From contig JAJNNQ010000019.1 in the NCBI GenBank assembly GCA_027886175.1, forward strand, positions 12,200,501 through 12,264,500: a stretch of DNA of 64,000 nt. The letters run 5' to 3'. Positions 59,161 through 64,000 of this stretch are shown in pieces (positions within the stretch are counted from its first letter, which is position 1; the number at the start of each line of letters is the position of its first letter). The position numbers were made by a program, and so were the translations under genes. Source of the DNA: Phylloscopus collybita. Its lineage: Eukaryota > Chordata > Aves > Passeriformes > Phylloscopidae. Under the pieces are notes generated by a model. That model was not told where the DNA came from. It worked only from the letters and a program-made list of their open reading frames with translations, and did no database searches.

Positions 59161-60514
59161 AAAAGGGAGACAGTGTTCCCCAGATTTAGCAGTCAGTGCC
59201 ACGATTATTTTTCTACAGGCTGTGTTACAATTTTGTTGCATGTTTAAGAAAGTGAAGGTTTATTTGGTCCTGATCCCAGAGGCAATGTGCTAATTTCAAC
59301 CTTTTCCAATTCATCCTAGCAAATGTGATGTGTCCATGAAAGTTGGGGCTGTATTCTTCCTTCTGTCTTCAAGAAGGGTGGACATCCAGGTGGAAAGGAG
59401 GAGATGGTGTCAAAAGCTCTGCACGCTGGCAGGAGGGATCTGAAGGTGAAGTTGGGGTGGGGACAAGGTGAAGGCTTGGGAGAGAAAAAAAGCAGCAATT
59501 CCTCTGGCACTCTTCCTCTCTGCATCTCTAGTTTCCATCGTGGTGCTGGCCCATCAGTGGATTAATGAGGCCATTGACTTTGCCAGGGGTGGAGAATATA
59601 AATAAAAGCAATTTCCTGGCCTAGCTCCCACTGAAACCTAATCCAGTGGGAAGAGAAAGGCTCTCCTCTTAAGACGAAGGCTTTTTTAGATCCAGTGGCA
59701 GCTGAGCTGCTGATAACTTTATTGTGAAAGCAAGATGATTTTTCAAACTATACACTGAGCTTTTTAAATTCACGCAGGCTTGCACACCAGCTACTTCTGG
59801 TGTGCAAATGGGGTGATACGTGTGTTGTTAGCAGGAATGAATAAAAAACCTATATTTCTTGTGTGAGTATCTAAATGCTTTCCAGGATGGCATTTGCCCA
59901 GATTTCTTTATGCTGTACCTGTGGAGGTCTTCCACGTGCATGACCTTAACTCTCCTTTATCTATTGCATGTACCAAGATCACCAAGTACCCCCTGCTTTT
60001 AATGCTAGAGAATACAGCAAGAATTTTACCTGCCTGTCACTGCTTCTGAATGATGCAGTCCTTTTATGTTAGCATTGGAAGCAGTAGTTACACTTAAACA
60101 AGAAGTAGAGCAAGCATGGAAGACTCTGCTGTGTCCATCCCCATGAGCTGTGATGGACCAAATTCTGCAGCAAAAATTCCCATGTTCATATTTTCAATAG
60201 GAACTCTGCCCTGAGATAAGGAGCCTCTAGTACCTTCCACAGTCAAGAGACAGCAGTTTAGTTGAAGTGGGACAGCAGGAGCATTACACATGCTCTGTTC
60301 TAAGAACAAAATTGTCAGAATTAGCCCACTTCATTTATTAATTTATTTTTCTAGTCACTTTTGCTCTCTTATGCAACAGTTTTGCCAAGTGGGTAAAATA
60401 TTTGGTGCTGACCTCTGCCAGAAAACAGAAGTCACTAGCTGAAAATGGATAGGAAGGCACACATAATAAGAAAACCATATATTTCCATAGTACTATGAGG
60501 AAGTTTTGCTGCTT

Positions 60515-60541
60515 AAAAAAAAAAAAAAAAAAAAAAAAAAA
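60515..60541 (+). repeat. Poly(A) tract, 27 nt
   Basis: Pure A run, followed within 50 bp by a shorter T run (about 60570-60584). Together they form an inverted A/T pair that could fold. Confidence 0.96.
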
Positions 60542-62049
60542 GCTTGTTTCACAAAAACACAATTAATCTTTTTTTTTTTTTTTTCTGTCTCCAGCTGTTT
60601 CTCCCAGAAAGAAAAAAAAAAATCTCACTAGATGTCTTCAGTATGGTCCCCCCCATTTATCAGGCCTCTCACACTGAATACAGCAGTATTTTTACGGACA
60701 AAACTGAGTGAGCTGGCTGGATTTTGCTGTAGCAGGCTCTGATGTGCTAAAGGCTCTTTGTCATATATCACAGTCAGAAGTCATTTATTATCCAGCTTTC
60801 CTTTGGGAAGAGACTGGGGCAAAAGATCCAGATTCTACCTTTCCTTTTCCTCAAGTGTGTGTTTTATAATCATCACTTATTAGCAGGATTATGGTAGCAT
60901 CTAGGTAATCTTGCCAGGATCGGGGCATTATTATGATGAACAATGACAGAAGTCTATTCATTAGAGTCCAGAGAAATTGTTTTGCTTGGCTGTAAAAGCA
61001 CTTGGGCCAAGGAGGTCAGACAGCTTTATTCAAAGTCCTCTGCCCGTGTTACCAACTCTCGTGATATTATCAAAGTCTCCCACCATCCTGGGCTTTTCAG
61101 TGAGCAGCACCTCCTGCTGTCATGTGAGTCCACAAGAAGCTCAGCCTTCATTAAACCAGAGATATGATTCAAGCCCTGTTGATTTCAAGTGAAAAGTCTG
61201 AAAAATATGGGGAGCAGAAGGCAAATAATTACCCACTTGAGATATATAGGGGTAATATATATATATTAATTTTTAAAATTTTTTTTGGAAGGTCAACTTT
61301 GTAGATTCTTGGAGTTCACTGGAAACAGGGCAGGAGGCGACCTTGGCACTCCTTAGCCCTGTGTTTTTCCATTCCTGAGCCTGTGCCTCTAATGCTGGTG
61401 CAGAGCAGGAAGGAGGGTGTGAAACACCTTTTTGTGTGACTCAGGGCCCTGCCAAGACAGGAAGGATTCCTCATAATCTGAAGGAGGCAGAAAGAGTGTG
61501 GGCTAAATACTCCTAAAATAATTACTTCATAAAGTGAGGCTCTGTTTCAGTCTAGCCTACCCATCCCAAAAGGATGGCTATTCCCTTTGCATTTAGAGGG
61601 TGAAAAGTGGGAGCCAAGAATAAGTAGAGGGAAAGGGGTTATGATAAAAATACATCTTTCCTCTTTCTCAAGATTGTCTTCCCCACCGCCAAACACACTT
61701 GAATGCCACTGACTGTATCTTATTTATCCTTGGTTTCTCCTTTCCCTGTCTAGCCCCTTTGTCTCCTGTCTCTATGCCTTGTCAGATTATTTACCCATCC
61801 AGGCTCCCAGGCTCTTGCCCAACTCTTGCAGCACTTAAAATGCTGGTTTTCAGGAAAGCACTACTTAGAGCAGACTGAAGAAGAATCTGAATTAGGATTA
61901 ACCCAAAGAAAGCAATTCCCTTTACTGGAGTTCTTCTGATAGCCCCAATTTCTGTTTTATTTCCCTTTGAGTAAAAAGGGGTGAGTTCAAGTAGGATCTT
62001 TTCTGCCAATGGAATCCAGAAAATCCTGAAAATAGAGGAAACCCTGCAT

Positions 62050-62077
62050 TCTCTCTCTCTCTCTTTTTTTTTTTTTT
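62050..62077 (+). repeat. (TC)n followed by poly(T)
   Basis: Six or so TC units run directly into a T14 tract, a polypyrimidine simple repeat. Confidence 0.93.
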
Positions 62078-63049
62078 CCCCGCTTTGAGCCACAAATGCT
62101 GGGACCCTGTGGCCCTAACTGATGGGCAGAACTTGCTGAAATGCAGATTGCCCCACTCACAGGAAACCAAAATTGTTGAAACAAATGCTGGAACGAAACT
62201 CAGGAATGAGAAGGTTTTCCATGGGTTGGAAATGCCAGTTCTCAGTTTGTTTAGTTCTCAGAAGACTTTGAAGCATTTGGGTTGATGATTTTTGTTTTAG
62301 AAATAAAATAGCTGCCTGGTCTCCTGAACCCATGCCAGGAGTCCACTCTCCCAGGAACCCTTTTGTGCTGTCTCCACATTATTTTCCAACAGAAAAGTAA
62401 TTCACAGGAGAGTTTCCATCCAGTTTCACTGGGAACCTCTACTCAATCCTAACAAGCCTGGTACTACCAGAGGAATCCTGGACCCCATTTTGAGGTCTGT
62501 TTAGTTCTTGCTCCTTCTTGCTTTGACTTTTGCCTTGCTATGCCAAACCCTGTGTGAAGAGGGGCCTTGCTGCCTGAGCAAAGGCTGCCAGAATTCAAGG
62601 AATTCTGGAATTCCTTCCTATTCTGAGAGCCTATGTGGAAAACTTTCAGTCCTGTCCTTTCAGTCAAAGATTTTTTCCTTTGCTCTTTCTTTTCCTTCCC
62701 TCTACAATTAATTAGCTAATAATTTTGCTACTGATCCATTCTTCATTAAATAGCTGAATCCCTTTTGTTAGATCTGGTCGGAACAAAGGTAGGAGAATTT
62801 ATGTCTTAATTTTAGTTCATTATGGCAGAGAGCATCCCACCCCATCACTCTCCCTCTCCCCCTCCCCCTCTCCAAGCCCTCCCTCTTCCTTTAGAGGATC
62901 AGTTATCACTTTGCCCCTAAACTCCTCACATTCTGTAGAGGCATTGGAGGAGCCTTCACTGCCCTTTATCTTCTGCTGCCTCATTAAGAGAAATGAACCT
63001 GAGTCTGAGAGAAATGACACAAGGGAAATAAAAATATAATCCCTTGGTG

Positions 63050-63290
63050 CCACCTATAATGAATTGTTATGAAAACCATGAAAATATCTGTCTGCAGATA
63101 TTGTTCTTTGATTTGAAGTCAGTGTTGTAAGCGGTAATTTTTGTCATTAAAGCTGTTAATCTGCGCAGTGTTCCTCATAAGTTTTTATGAAGAAAAACAG
63201 CCCTGCTGCCTACATGCTCATGCAGGGAGCTTCTGAGCACTGCTACATGAACAGGGTGCCTTTGAATAATTATGTTTAATTATAGCTGAG
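63050..63290. other. Candidate conserved non-coding element
   Basis: Unique block with tataatgaattgttatg, agcggtaatttttgtcatt, agctgttaatctgcgc and ttgaataattatgtttaatt; TAAT-rich with isolated CpGs and no repeats. Confidence 0.35.
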
Positions 63291-63859
63291 GTGGCTGTCT
63301 GTCTCAGAGATGGGGCTGTTTCATGGCAGCCTGCTGGCCACTGCTGAGAGTTTGGAATGAACTGGTTCATCTGAACCTTGCTGACACCAAAGTCCTCAAC
63401 TGGCTGCTGGTGGGGGACATGTGGGAATGTCCTGGAGCACTGAGCTCTGTGTGTGTGTGCAATTAGCTGCACTGATTGCCCCAACCCTGTGCTTTTGTGT
63501 TTGGGATGGGGTTGTGAGGGATCAAAGATGAGCTGTGGGGACCAGAGGTGTGCTAGGAGTCCTTCCCCAGCAGTCACAGAGCTGATCTCCTTCTTGCAAT
63601 CCATCTTCAGCTTTTCTGGAGTGAGGTTTTCTTCTACTACATCTGAATGCTTCTCTGAGATGCTAGGCCGCTGCTTTTCATGCAGTGCTTGCTAGGTCAG
63701 GGCAGAGGGGTCCCTACAGCCCCCTTCACCAGCATGACTGCACTCCAATACCCTCAGGTGACATTCCAGAAAGAAATCACTGATTCTGGGGAGGGCAGAA
63801 AGCCTGGCAGCCTTATGGTGTTTAGATTCCTTGGACTGAAAGGAGTTATGGGCATACTG

Positions 63860-64000
63860 GCCAGGAGGAAATGGCCTCAAGTTGCACCAGGGAAGGTTTA
63901 GATTGGACATTAGGAAAAATTTCTTCACTAAAAGGGTTGTCTTGCACTGGACAAAACTGTCCAGCAATGTGGTGAATTCACCATCCCTGGGGATATTTAA
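63860..64000 (+). mobile_element. CR1 LINE fragment, cut by window end
   Basis: This is sense CR1 sequence: 'aggaaatggcctcaagttgc', 'ggtttagattggacattagg', 'aatttcttcac' and 'caccatccctggggatattt'. It corresponds to the region just before the 3' UTR tail. The rest lies beyond the window. Confidence 0.92.

Larger units (their letters stand above)
58331..63859. other. Gene-free segment of the desert, last part
   Basis: It contains the CTCF-like site, an enhancer-like block at 58.8-59.2 kb, A/T homopolymers at 60.5 kb, a TC/T tract at 62.05 kb and a pyrimidine-rich ccctctccccctc stretch at about 62850-62875. No coding sequence recognised. Confidence 0.7.

Noticed and set aside
1..64000. tRNA, rRNA, snRNA, CRISPR arrays, operons, bacterial insertion sequences, endogenous retrovirus LTRs
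   Set aside because: I saw no cloverleaf with A/B boxes, no rRNA or snRNA text, no regularly spaced direct repeats of CRISPR type, and no retroviral gag/pol motifs. The genome is vertebrate.

Overview
This is vertebrate nuclear DNA, almost certainly from a bird and probably a songbird or other neoavian. Copies of the avian LINE CR1 occur in both orientations. No bacterial gene organisation is present and no long single-exon genes are visible. Long, moderately AT-rich non-coding stretches surround one sharp CpG island.

Only one protein-coding exon can be named. On the minus strand, 8720 down to 8680 encodes MLNMWKMRELVDKA followed by a perfect GTAAGT donor. I read this as coding exon 1 of CLINT1 (epsinR/enthoprotin), a clathrin adaptor of the trans-Golgi network and endosomes. 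The last Ala codon is split after its second base. Everything from 1 to 8679 is therefore the 5' part of CLINT1 intron 1. No exon 2 was found, so the intron exceeds 8.6 kb. The exon lies in a CpG island (about 8535-9135). Its upstream flank carries ETS, GC-box and two ZNF143/SBS-like elements, and then a 15-bp minisatellite of seven units (9014-9118).

From about 9140 to 64000 I find no recognisable protein-coding gene. In other amniotes CLINT1 is followed upstream by a large gene desert reaching EBF1, and this window fits the CLINT1-proximal end of such a desert. That placement is inferred from remembered synteny, because EBF1 itself is not in the window. The desert holds CR1 copies (20.3-21.2 kb, 46.6 kb, 57.5-58.3 kb, 63.9 kb to the edge, and older fragments). 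It also holds several decayed palindromic or MIR-like amniote repeats, simple repeats, a 63-bp tandem duplication and a strong G-quadruplex-type run. CTCF-like motifs, an orphan CpG cluster at 31.45-31.8 kb and several AT-rich, repeat-free blocks that look like conserved non-coding elements are also present. Two stretches (29983-30180 and 37733-38007) have splice-acceptor plus open-frame architecture and could be exons of an unannotated transcript.

I did not find a convincing novel biological system. The points most worth checking are the promoter minisatellite, the palindromic ancient repeats, the CTCF-like and EBF-like motifs in the desert, and the two exon-like segments.
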